64,000 nt of DNA from Poecilobothrus nobilitatus (taxonomy: Eukaryota > Arthropoda > Insecta > Diptera > Dolichopodidae), in the NCBI GenBank assembly GCA_947095535.1, contig OX352774.1, positions 238,663,825 to 238,727,824 on the forward strand, in the 5' to 3' direction. Position 1 is the first letter of the stretch. Each line of letters opens with the position of its first letter. Positions 1 to 11,440 of this stretch are shown here, one piece after another. Both the position numbers and the translations under genes were made by a program. A model generated the notes under the pieces. That model was not told the origin of the DNA, did not search any database, and saw only the letters and a program-made list of their open reading frames with translations.

Positions 1-830
1 ATCGTAAATTACAAAATATTACATAATTTTGATATTGTTTCATATAGATAATAAAATTTTCGATCTTCTGCCGGTTTTAGATTGCAAAACTATTACGCAG
101 AGCCTGAGATATATACATCTGAAAATGGGGCTTTTTTACAATTTTGAAGAGCTGCAACTTTGGAACCCTTTACAATTAAAATAAACCTTTCACACACGTA
201 AAAATATATTATTGTAGCTTTAATTTTTACATCTTGCAGAAGTAAAATGTGTGCAGGTTCCTAAGTTACAGGTGTTTAAAAATAGCAAATTTTCAATTTT
301 TAAGCCCTAATAGCTCATAAACAGGGGGTGGTCCGAAAAAATTTTCTGAGGAAACTTATACTAATTCTAAAAGTTCTTTCTTGACTCAAAATTTCAAGCT
401 TGTATCTAGAAGCGTTCCGGAGTTATGAAAGTAGAAAAATCATGCAAAATTTGGTTTTCACATAACGGTAAATTTAAATACTAAATTTAAAAAAATTGTA
501 TAATTTTGATATTAATTTACAAAGATAAAAGAAATACCTGTCGAATGACGTTTTCAGATTGAAAAAATCTTAAGCAGAACATAAGATATATGCATTTAAA
601 AATAGGGCTTTTTCAAAGTTTGAGGGGGTGTAGCTCCGTAATGGGGGGGGCTACATGAAAAAGTTGTTCCACAAAATTATTTTTTTTATAAGACCTACCT
701 ATGGTTAAAATTTTTTTTCTCTATCTTTAACGGTGTAGAAGTTTTGTAAACAGACGGACGGACGGACGGACGGACAGAGTGAAACTAATAAGCACATTTT
801 TTCAAAATTTTTTTGGAAATGTGCTAAAAA
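1..830 (-). mobile_element. Family C Helentron-like element, 5' part, cut by window edge
   Basis: The 5' end lies at the right: motif AGCACATTTCC and its complement (about 791-825), then a GACG/GTCC microsatellite at about 745-777. The body continues to base 1, so the 3' hairpin end is outside the window. It is a near-identical inverted copy of 1284-2112. No coding frame is present. The layout resembles known non-autonomous Helentron elements of the DINE-1 type; assignment to that class is inference from structure. Confidence 0.75.
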
Positions 831-1283
831 AGACTAGAGTCTTGAAATTAGAACAAAAATTGGTTAAAATACGCGCCAGTTCGTCATTTTACAGATTATA
901 CAACGTTTACAAAACAAATTATAATGTTTAACAAAAAAGAATTTCCCATTTAGCATAATTTGTTTGGTACCTACATGTACATTGCATTCGGTCATTCGTA
1001 GTAAGTCAATAAAATAAGTGAAGTGTATAATTTCAATTTTTGTTGTAAAAAGTTAGTGACTACAAAGCTATTACAATATTTATTAGTAAATTACAATATT
1101 TTATATTTCTACTAATGCAGTAAGTATAAAAAAATATATATATATATGTATTATATATAACCTGATTTTGGGAAAATTACGGTTGAATTACGTATATGTA
1201 CCTAGCACCCGTTTTTTACATTGGTACAAATTGGTACTAACAGTATTTTTTTTTACTAATTATTTCATTGTCAACTCATCTTT
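831..1283. other. Spacer between two inverted family C elements
   Basis: About 450 bp of AT-rich sequence separates two head-to-head family C copies. It holds a short TA-rich run near 1135-1160 and no gene or recognisable repeat. It would be the loop if the two flanking copies paired. Confidence 0.6.
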
Positions 1284-3067
1284 TTAGCACATTTCCAAAA
1301 AAATTTTGAAAAAATGTGCTTATTAGTTTCACTCTGTCCGTCCGTCCGTCCGTCCGTCTGTTTACAAAACTTCTACACCGTTAAAGATAGAGAAAAAAAA
1401 TTTTAACCATAGATAGGTCTCATAAAAAAAATAATTTTGTGGAACAACTTTTTCATGTAGCCCCCCCCATTACGGAGCTACACCCCCTCAAACTTTGAAA
1501 AATCCCTATTTTTAAATGCATATATCTTATGTTCTGCTTAAGATTTTTTTAATCTGAAAACGTCATTCGACAGGTATTTCATTTATCTTTGTAAATTAAT
1601 ATCAAAATTATACAATTTTTTTAAATTTAGTATTTAAATTTACCGTTATGTGAAAACCAAATTTTGCATGATTTTTCTACTTTCATAACTCCGGCACGCT
1701 TCTAGATACAAGCTTGAAATTTTGAGGCAAGAAAGAACTTTTAGAATTAGTATAAGTTTGCTCAGAAAATTTTTTCGGACCACCCCCTGTTTATGAGCTA
1801 TTAGGGCTTAAAAATTGAAAATTTGCTATTTTTAAACACCTGTAACTTAGGAACCTGCACACATTTTACTTCTACAAGATGTAAAAATGAAAGCTACAAT
1901 AATATATTTTTACGTGTGTGAAAGGTTTATTTTAATTGTAAAGGGTTCCAAAGTTGCAGCTCTTCAAAATTGTAAAAAAGCCCCATTTTCAGATGTATAT
2001 ATCTCGGGCTCTGCGTAATAGTTTTGCAATCTAAAACCGGCAGAAGATCGAAAATTTTATTATCTATATAAAACAATATCAAAATTATGTAATATTTTGT
2101 AATTTACGATTTAAATTTACCGTTATGTGAAAACCACATTTTGCATGAAATTTCTTTTTTCATAACTCCGGCACCCCTTTAGATAGGAACCTGAAATTTT
2201 GAGACAAGAAAGAACTTTTAGAATTAGTATAAGTTTCCTCAGAAAATTTTTTGGTAACGCCCCCTCTTTAAGAGTTATTACGCCTCAAAAATTGAAAATT
2301 TGCTATTTTTAGACACCTGTAACTTAGGCACCTGTAAAAATTTTTCTTCGGCAAGACATGAAAATGAAAGCTACAATAATATATTTTTACGTGTGTGAAA
2401 GGTTTATTTTAGTTGTAAAGGGTTCCAAAGCTGCAGCTCTTCAAAATTGTAAAGAAGCTCCATTTTCAGATGTATATATCTCGGGCTTTGCGTAATAGTT
2501 TTGCAATCTAAAACCGTTAGAAGATCGAAAATTTTATTATCTATATAAAACAATATCAAAATTATGTAATATTTTGTAATTTACGATTTAAATTTACCGT
2601 TATGTGAAAACCACATTTTGCATGAAATTTCTTTTTTCATAACTCCGGCACCCCTTTAGATAGGAACCTGAAATTTTGAGACAAGAAAGAACTTTTAGAA
2701 TTAGTATAAGTTTCCTCAGAAAATTTTTTGGTAACGCCCCCTCTTTAAGAGTTATTACGCCTCAAAAATTGAAAATTTGCTATTTTTAGACACCTGTAAC
2801 TTAGGCACCTGTGAAAACTTTTCTTCGGCAAGACATAAAAATTAAAGTTTCAATAATATATTTTTACGTGTGTTAACAGCTTTTCTTAGTTATATAGGAT
2901 TCCGGACTTACGGCCCCTCAAAATCTCAAAAATTTCCTATTTTCAAGTTTTTTCTTATTACATGAAATTTTTCAAATTTTTGTGTAAGTCACACTTCTAA
3001 ACAATTTGTATTGAGTTTTGGAAATGTGCGCTTTTAAAAACCGTTGGTTTACATTCTACCTTGTTTT
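1284..3067 (+). mobile_element. Family C Helentron-like element, apparently complete
   Basis: The start carries AGCACATTTCC, a spacer and AAATGTGCT, followed by a (GTCC)n block at about 1337-1362. The body contains a tandem repeat with a 477-bp period: the phrase ACCGTTATGTGAAAACCA recurs at 1642, 2119 and 2596. Near the 3' end the complement motif GGAAATGTGCG (3020-3030) precedes a hairpin with stem AAACC/GGTTT (3038-3050) and a tail ending CTTGTTTT. There is no open frame of note, so the element is non-autonomous. Known dipteran DINE/Helentron elements have the same order of parts. Confidence 0.8.
1604..2800 (+). repeat. 477-bp central tandem repeat within family C
   Basis: Two full units and part of a third are visible by matching 1642, 2119 and 2596. 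The last two units are almost identical, including the phrases GGAACCTGAAATTTTGAG and GGTAACGCCCCCTC. The first unit is more diverged and is the version shared with shorter copies elsewhere. This fits expansion of a body segment after the element formed. Confidence 0.75.
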
Positions 3068-4798
3068 AATTCATAAAAGACTACGAGTACTCATGGTGTA
3101 CTACATTTAAATACGAATGGTACAAATGTTATACTACCTTACTTAGATAGGATCCTTTCTTATAATTCAGAACTATTGCTATATTTAACGTTAAGTGTAC
3201 GGTATCTAGCAAAATTATTTCAAAATGTAACAATAACATGCCTATTCCAAAGCCTTCGCGAAAGATTTATGTTTTTAGAGATTTTTTCTTAGTAGAAATT
3301 TTATGTTTTGGGAAATTTGTACGTATTCGGTATTTCGATTTCCTTCATTAATAATCTTTTTATCAAATTTTAGCATAATTTTAATATATAGTATTAAATT
3401 TTGTTATCAGAAATATCCCTTTTTTTCATAGTAAGATAAAGTTCAAAATTAATGTTTGTTTTTTCTAAATTTTACAGAGAGATGCTTTGGAAAAGAAAAA
3501 GTTTTTTCCCTGATTTAAAAATCTTGCTTATATATTTTTTTGGCCTTAAAAAAAATCCTGTTAAATGTATTTTTAAGATTCAAGTCACTCAAACCATCAA
3601 TTAATTGGCAATATCCTTTTTATAAAAAAAAAAACACAAAACAAAACAAAGAAGACAATAATCACTACATATATCCTCACTATGAAAAAAAGCAATTCTA
3701 GGTTCAAAAATAGCATGTTTATAAAACTTTTTAAAATTTTTTTATTGTTATCACTACTTTAAAAAAAAAAAAAAAACAAGTCCTTACTCAGTTAAGAGAA
3801 TTTAATGTATCCTGAGAACCTTTGACGTGTATTATTATTGCTGATTCATATGGGAATGGGACGGATACTATAAATGTAAGAAGCAATAAGGTATTCGGAA
3901 TATAATGAAAAGTTGATTAACCCTTTCGTTTTAGGTTTTTCCCATTTTTTCGATATATTTTTTTAAGGAAATCGGAATTAATGGTAAAAAAAAAAATTAT
4001 GTACAATTTATTCAGTGTAATTTTATTTTTAGCTCATTCATTCTTTCTAAAAGGTACCGATTATTTTCTTCTTTGTTTCTTTGACAAGCAATATTTTGTT
4101 TTTGCATACACATAAAATACAACCGAAAATAGAAAGGATATTTTGGTGATATTAAAAAAGTAAGAATATATAATATTGAACTATGTAGAAGAATTACACA
4201 AGAATGTATTTAATCCTTTCAGTTATTTTTTTTTTAATAAGACAGACTTGTTCTCAATATGATCAGCCGTTAGTAACGAGGTAACAAAATAACGGCTTAT
4301 GATTTGTTTTTTATATAACAAGAAAGAAAAAGAAAGCAAGATCTAACTATTCTATTAGGAATTAGGAGAACAATCCTTTTTTTTTTTTTTAACTATTTCT
4401 TAATGTTTTCTTTAGAATTTTACATAAATCATAAATTACAAATAAATCTTTTCACAAAGTTACAAAATTTCATTACAAATGGCTATTTTACATAAACGTA
4501 TTAAAATATTCTTTATATTATGGTATTTTTAAATTTAAAAGGGGCTGTGATTCTTTTACTGTTATAATTTTAAATTTGTAGTGTTTGATTTGTTTTTTTT
4601 TTGTTATATGAAAAGATTGCTTTTATTTTTTATTCTTTCATTGCTTAAATCAACGACGTTTAAAACAACATCTCTTGATTCTATTCTAGGAAAAATAAAA
4701 ACCATTTTTGTTTAAAGTTTTCATTACATGTTTTTGGTGTTGAATGCCGGCTGCCATTATTTCTCCATCATAATGTTTTGTTAACTAGTTAATCTGCT
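3068..4798. other. Gene-free AT-rich stretch
   Basis: Long A and T runs interrupted by mixed AT-rich sequence. I see no gene or transposon. A small hairpin lies at 4265-4297 (AGCCGTTA paired with TAACGGCT, 17-nt loop). Confidence 0.6.
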
Positions 4799-5473
4799 TT
4801 TTAGCACATTTCCACAAAAATTTTGAATAATGTACCCATAAGATTCACTCTTTCCGTCTGTCCGTTCGTCTGTTTACAAAACTTCTACACTGTTAAGGAT
4901 AGAGAAAAACAAATTTAACCATGGGTACCTCTCATAAAAAAATTAATTTTGTGGAACAACTTTTTCATGTTCCCCATCTATTACGGAGCTGCAGCCCCCC
5001 CAACTTTGAAAAACCCCTATTTTTAAATACGTATATCTCATGTTCTACTTAATATTTATTCAATCTGAAAACGCCACTAGACGAGAATTGTTTTTGTAAA
5101 TCAACATCAAAATTATACATTTCTTTTAAATTTAGTATTTAAATTTACCGTTATGTGAAAACCAAATTTTAAATGATTTTTCTACTTTCATAACTCCGAC
5201 ACGCTGTTAGATAGGGGCTTGAAATTTTGAGGTAAGGAAGAATTAGTATAAGTTTTCTAAGAATATTTTTTTGGATCACCCCGATGTTAACGGTTTTTCT
5301 TAGTTATATAGCGTTCCGGACTTACAGCCCCTCAAAATTGTAAAAAAGTCCTATTTTCACATTTCTTCTCATACGAAAATTTCTCAATTGTGGTGCAATT
5401 CTAAACCATTTGTGTTATCTTTTGGAAATGTGCGCCTTTTAAAAACCGTCGCTTTACATTCTGCCTTGTTTTT
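4799..5473 (+). mobile_element. Family C element, short diverged copy
   Basis: It begins with AGCACATTTCC, has a decayed microsatellite (mixed GTCC/GTCT at about 4855-4872) and a single body unit, then GGAAATGTGCGCC, a degenerate hairpin and a CTTGTTTT-type end. It lacks the tandem expansion seen at 1284-3067, so it may be the basic form of the family or a deletion derivative. Substitutions in the microsatellite and body suggest an older insertion. Confidence 0.75.
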
Positions 5474-7549
5474 TAATGAAACCTAGCAATTTTGCTTAAT
5501 CTATCACAAAAAATAAAAATTGGTTTGAAAACATTAAAAAGAAATAAAAGGATACTAGTTACAACTTGTTTTGTGATGACATTTTTAAGATAAACGTTAA
5601 CAAAAAAAATGGAAGAAAACGAAGAGCAATGTAAGCGATCAAATAAATAAATAAATGATTTTTAAGTTTTTTTTTTTTTTTGGGTCTACAATTTTTAAGT
5701 AAGTCCTTTCTTTGTATAAAAAATAAAAAAAAAAAACTTTTAAAACATTGAAAATAGGATTTTTTTATTGCGCCTCTCCATAACAATTTTTCAAATTGAC
5801 ATAACATCAAGTTTGAAATTTCAGTCATTAATCAGGTTAAAATTTGACAAAATGGTTATTAGTGGTAGTAAACATGGGCAGACAAATAAAGATGAAGACA
5901 TATCAGATAAAGTTATTTTTATTTTGTTAAAAATTCTTTAAAATAAATTTTTAGATGTCAACAACCTTTTGATAGTTATCGCCATTGTACAGAGTTTTCC
6001 TCCTCAGCTTATGAAAAAGAAAATTATTATACAAAGTTTTTTTTTTTTCTTTAAATTGTGTAAGTTAGAGGGAACGAAATACGACAAATCAAGAAAGGAT
6101 TTCGTAGAAAGAAAAATTGATTGACATAAAACTTCGATTTTACATTAAAAATCTTTAAAATAAATTAGAGGTAATTAACCTCTTTAGTATCTGTATAAGT
6201 TTTCTGTTTTTAAATAGAGCTTATATATAAATTATTTTTAGGTCTTTTGATACTCAAATGTTGAAAATTCTTAAATCTTAAGAGGACTTTTAGGCATCTT
6301 TGAGATATTTGTTGTATTTTTTGTTTTCATTTTCTTCACTTGACTAAAAAAAATAATTCTTTAAATAGTTACTTAAAAAAAAACATTGATCATTGGATAT
6401 TAGTATTTCATTCGACATTACTATCTCTTTAGACATTGGTGTCTAATAAAGAGTAATTTTTTGTGTTTTTATGTTCATAAAGTTAAAGGTTTAGGTAAAA
6501 GAATAGCATGGAAAAGGCAACTATAATATAATATCTAGAATAAGTTGGAAAGTGTTAACATAATATCTTTACCTAGAAATTGCGGTGCAGACGATTTCCC
6601 GATAAGATTACTTATATTGACAATAAATAATGCAGCACAAAAATTTTCTAAAAGTACCAGTAAAAAGTTTACCACTAAATTAAGGTTCAGATGTTCTATA
6701 TTAGTGTAAATGAAAACTATTCTTCTCAATTTAAATTTCTTATACTTAACAAAAGAACACACCAAAATGTTTCCAAAATCGTTAAAAACACTTTGTAAAT
6801 TCAAGAGTAGATATAATATTATAATAATAATTTTTGGAGGAAAACTTTATAAAATTCTTCTTGAATTTTTAATCCTGTCCATTACAGAAATATGAATAAA
6901 AACAAAAAAAAAAACATGAATCTTTGTACAGGGCACAGATTTTATCTAGTTTTTTTTTCTTTATCGAATGATAAGTAATCAAATAATGAATAAACAAAGA
7001 AAATTCAATTTTAGTAGAAATCAATACTAAAGATAGAGTAGAATTCTACTAAGAAATTTTGTTTTTTGTTTTCTTTTGAATTTTCTAAAGAAAAGTTAAT
7101 TGCATTTCATTTTCCTTATAGGTTGTAACTGAAATCTGAAATTCTAATTGATTTTTGTGGATTATGGATTACGTTGCGTTGCACAATGAATTGAAATTGA
7201 TAAAAAGTCTTCTTGTTTTTGGAAGTTGTTTTTTTATCCTTTCGCTAGGTTAAAACTTAATTATATCCTTCAGGAATTTTCGATTGTAATTTTGATAACT
7301 TTTTAAGTTTCTCGTTGAACATTTCATATTTTAATGTTATATAAAAAATTAGGTATTATCTCTGTTGCTTAAAATAATTAAGTATACTTATTTATTTATT
7401 TATTGACATTTTTCCCGATTTAATTTATCTTAAAGAAATTCAGGCCGAAAAAATATATCGTATTTTTTAAAATTGGTAAGATTAGGATACGTTTATCAAT
7501 TTAAATAAAATGATTCCAGTTTAAATTTATTTTCCATTTTTATATTTAA
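5474..7549. other. Gene-free AT-rich stretch
   Basis: Poly-A/poly-T tracts and AT-rich unique-looking sequence. The open frames in it (for example about 5559-5828 and 6535-6804 on the minus strand) are dominated by F, L, N, K and I, as expected from base composition, and show no domain. I see no repeat shared with the rest of the window. Confidence 0.55.
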
Positions 7550-7975
7550 TAAATAATTCAATAGCCTTTTGGGAATTTGTACTTTAAGAGCTTATAAACT
7601 AGACCATCTGACCAAACTGTTTTAAGATAAAAAAATGCTCCATATCCATCAAGCATGCACAATTCCAAAGTTCTTATAAACCAGCAGATTTAATTTAGTG
7701 GTTAATTTCGCGATTCCATGGATTGCTTCATGTTTATGTCTGAATTAGAGCTGGTTCTTTGGTATGAGATTTTTATTAGTCGAGAGCTCAGTTATTTTGT
7801 CATTTATCAGAGTTTCGAACACTTTGCTTATGTTTGGCGTTAAGCTTATTGGTCTGTAGTTAGCGTGGTTAGTTGGATCTTTGCTTGGCTTCTTAAAGAC
7901 TAGTATTTTGTCTGTTTTCCATATTTTTGGAAAATAAGAATGATTTTGACAATTATTGTTAAATAAAATTAGATA
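7550..7975 (-). pseudogene. LINE reverse transcriptase fragment (Jockey-like), decayed
   Basis: Read right to left, the frame gives a recognisable non-LTR retrotransposon RT N-terminal region: a YFPKIWK block, then NYRPISL, SKVFE, LIPKNQ, FRHKHEAIHGIAKLTTK and, after a frameshift, VWSDGLVYKL. These correspond to early RT motifs of Jockey/CR1-type ORF2 proteins. There is an in-frame stop just before FRHKH, where the family normally has QFGFR, and at least one frameshift near 7640. Neither the catalytic FADD-type block, endonuclease nor 3' tail is adjacent. It is a dead fragment of an ORF2. Confidence 0.85.
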
Positions 7976-9808
7976 TTGAAATATAATTTTAAAGTTTAAG
8001 TATTTTAATACTATATTGGTAAGAATAGAATACGTTTAACAATTTAAATAAAATGGTTTCAATTTAAATTTAGTTATCATTTTTATATATAAATAGTTTC
8101 ATAATCACAAAAAAAAAAACTTAGATCAAATTTAAAGTTATTTTACTTAAAACTAGAGAATTGCAAAGATAGTCTTTTTTCCTTTAAACGATGTCGAAAT
8201 AGATTTTTTACGATTGATTAGTTTTTCTTTGTCATAAAAAAAATTTTAGCTTTCGAAAATAAAACAAAACTTATACTTTATAGATGTAAAAATATTAAAT
8301 TTAAAATGTGATCTATATCTAGTGTTAATGTAGTCACGCTTTTCCGTTCTTAATTATAAAAATTTTTTTTTAAATTAGAGAATGCTTACTAAAAACTTAA
8401 ATAAATTAGAGAACTTTGAAGTAAATTTAATTTTTGTTTTTGTTTTGTCAATAAGTAGGTACTTTTTTAATAAAAGTTAATAGTGTATTATTGGAGTTAC
8501 ATGTTTCAAGATATTTTCTAAGTTTTTATTTTTTTTCTAGAGAAAAGAAAGGATTTTTCTTAAAAAAAAAAAAAAAAATTTTAATTTGTAACTAATACTA
8601 TCAATTTCATTACAATCACGTTTTTCACCTTTTGAAATTAATAAAAGTTCACATTTTTTTTCCGCAATAAAAACTTGTAGAATTTATTTTCTAAAACTAT
8701 TTTGACTTATTGAATTTTAAACCTTTAATAGTATAAAAGTTGATTACAAAACTTTTTCTAATAATTTTTTTCTTTAAAACGCAATAATTTATTGTATTTA
8801 AACATTTCATGTTATTACAATATCCTTTTTAAAAGAATTTAAAGGATTTGAAAATTCTATATACGAAATTTATTGATTTATATGTATTTAGTTATGTAGG
8901 TATATACAATTTTTTACGTGACCACATTAGAAGAAAAGACCACTACTCACAATAATTTAATAAAAACTTTAATAGGTAGCTGCAAAAAAAAAAAAAACGG
9001 AAATTAATATCAAGTCTCACTGTTGCAATGTAAAAAAAAGTGATTTTTGAATTAAATTTTCAAATTAATAAATAATAGTCAATCAATTAATAGGTAAATA
9101 ATAGTCAATGATAACAAATTGACGAATGATTATTTTATATTAAAATTCATATCTTGCAAGTCATGATTAGACCTCTTCAGTTTTAGAAAAGGATCGTTAT
9201 CCTCTTATTAGTAGGCATATTAACAAATCTCCAAAAAACAAAGTATTCTTTTTTGTTAATTTGTTGAAATCTGTAAATCCTGACTCTCTCGGTTAATAAC
9301 CCACGTATTTTACCACTCGGATACAAAAACCGCGGAATATGTTTTTTTTAAATGTTTTATTTAATAGCTTATTTGATATTAGCCCAAGAATATAAAAGCA
9401 AACACGATCACTATATATGATGTTGCATACTTATAGGGGTTTCTGTTTAAGATGCTTTAAAAATAATGTAAAAAATTGAAAATTTTTAATCAGAATCTAT
9501 TTGAATAAGAATTAAAATTTCAATTTTAGCTTATTGTAAAGAAAATAAAAGAAAAATAAATAATAATAAAAATCATTGAAATTAAATCGTGAAATAAGAA
9601 TTATATTTATGGTATCTAATAATTAAAATTGAAATAAAATACTAAGATGAAAACTATCTTGAATAGATAATTAAGATATTAATCAATGGAGTAAGTAAAT
9701 GTTGTAGCTTGTATCTAACTAATAAAATTAGAGTATGAAAATTTCTATTGTGTTGAGAACAAATTTAATTTGTATTGCGTTCAAAACACATTAATTCAAT
9801 TTAGTGTG
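7976..9808. other. Gene-free AT-rich stretch
   Basis: AT-rich sequence with homopolymer runs (for example an A run near 8560-8577). A local near-duplicate of a phrase about TTGGTAAGAATAGAATACG occurs near 7470 and near 8015, which may mark a duplication flanking the LINE fragment. No gene seen. Confidence 0.5.
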
Positions 9809-9892
9809 TTAAAGTCGCTCATAAACATACTCATAGAGTAATCGTGCTCGTTTCACCCCCCTATATTGTCCTTCGATGATTCCCACCTACCC
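9809..9892 (+). repeat. Unclassified dispersed repeat, copy 1
   Basis: About 85 bp with higher GC than its surroundings, containing ACTCATAGAG, TCGTGCTCGTT and GATTCCCA. A diverged inverted copy is at 37055-37140. I do not recognise the family; it may be a fragment of a larger dispersed element. Confidence 0.5.
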
Positions 9893-11271
9893 GTACAACA
9901 AAAAAAAAACAGGTAAAATAATCATTAAAAGCATTTATTTTTTATTTTCTTCTAAAATACATACAAGGAATTAATATAATATTATTGAATTCCTTCATAT
10001 TGTGTCAAATTTTTCTTCTCATAACACAGTAGTGTCTCAAGGATTTCTAAAGGTTACTTTAAATAAAAATATGTTAAACAAATATGTTTTTCTTTCTTTT
10101 TACATTTTTTATTTTCTTGTTTATTTGAATTTTCTGTCACAAACTTGCGATCAATGTGCCATGAAATAGAAAAATTCCATTTTTTTAAATTCTTTTCCAC
10201 AAAATTAATAGCATTTTATTTTATATTTTTTTCGTTACTTTGAAAAATTTAATTTAAAATTCTTAGATATGTCAGACACATCATGTATTATAAATAAAAT
10301 TCTTGTTGTTTTTTTTTTTATCAATATTGTTTTTGAAAATTGAGATAGTGAAAAATTTAAATTTTATTTTTGAATTCTTTAATTTATAAAACAAAAAAAA
10401 CACAAAGAATAAATAGCTCAAAATTAAAAAAAAAAAAATTGTTTATGTAATGGAAAAACTGTGCAGATTATCTTTTCGAATTTATCTTCCAAAATAAAAT
10501 AAAAACATTTAAAACAATTTTTATTGGGATTGCAGGTTTTTCTTCAATTTTAATTATGTATGTAAGCGAATTATTTTCTTTCATTTTAAAAACTTTATTT
10601 AATTTTAAATTTCAAATAAATTGAAGTTTATTTGTATTGTAAATTTGTCCTTGAAAGGACTTCCATTCTAATGTTTGGTCAAGAAAGAGAATGGATTTTT
10701 TAATAGATCACTCCAATTCTCTCTAATTATAAGGTTATAATCTGACTTGTTATATAATCTGTCCAAACATAATTTTTAATAATTTGTTATATATTTTAGT
10801 ATGTTTTATGAAGTATCAAAGTGTTAACATTTTAGTTAGGTAATTAGGTAATTGTACCTTCTAAATATGTGCACTAGATAATCTAAGTAGAAAATAATTA
10901 TCATCGTATTTTTTTTTTGTAACTTAGAGAAATAAAATAAGTAGCTAGGTACTAATGTGTAAAAATTATGTTTAAATTACAAATTATTAGCAAATACCTT
11001 TACCTAAAAGTATGCAATATATTTATTAAATTTGTTTTTGTTAAATTTTTGTAGGTTAAGATATTTTTAAGACACATAAAGGAAAAAATAAAGTTTAAAT
11101 ATTAAAAAAAAAAATATGAAAAATATGAAACGGATTTTGATAAGAAGCAAAACATGTCACATCATTAACACTAAATAGGAATAACTTTCATGTATTAAAG
11201 CTCTCCAAATAATAAAATAAGAAGGAATTTAATTAAACTCAAATATCTGGTAATACCATATTCTAATAATA
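9893..11271. other. Gene-free AT-rich stretch
   Basis: A/T tracts and AT-rich unique-looking DNA. I see no gene, RNA or transposon signal. Confidence 0.5.
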
Positions 11272-11274
11272 GGT

Positions 11275-11440
11275 GGGGCTTCGATAGCCTAGTGAGTAGG
11301 TTTGTGGCGTATTAACCGAAGGAGTGTGGGTTCGATCTCTGCACAGGTCGTAAAGCTTTTTCACTAACAAAGTACTATTGAAGCTTAGTTAAAGTTTTTT
11401 TCTGTTACAAAACCCAGTAAGACATATTATGTTTTAGTAA
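11275..11440 (+). mobile_element. tRNA-derived SINE, type with alternative tail
   Basis: The head (11275-11352) carries a tRNA-like A-box region (TAGCCTAGTGAGTAGG) and a B-box-like GGTTCGATCTC at about 11329-11339, both parts of an internal pol III promoter. The head matches the SINEs at 19591 and 41860, but the tail after GGTCGTAA is different and has no match to theirs. It cannot be a tRNA gene because the cloverleaf does not close and there is no plausible acceptor stem. The 3' boundary is uncertain. Confidence 0.65.

Noticed and set aside
1..2112. A single terminal-inverted-repeat transposon covering both arms
   Set aside because: The right copy continues beyond the arm to its own 3' hairpin end at 3067, and other single C copies exist, so these are two separate elements in inverted orientation.
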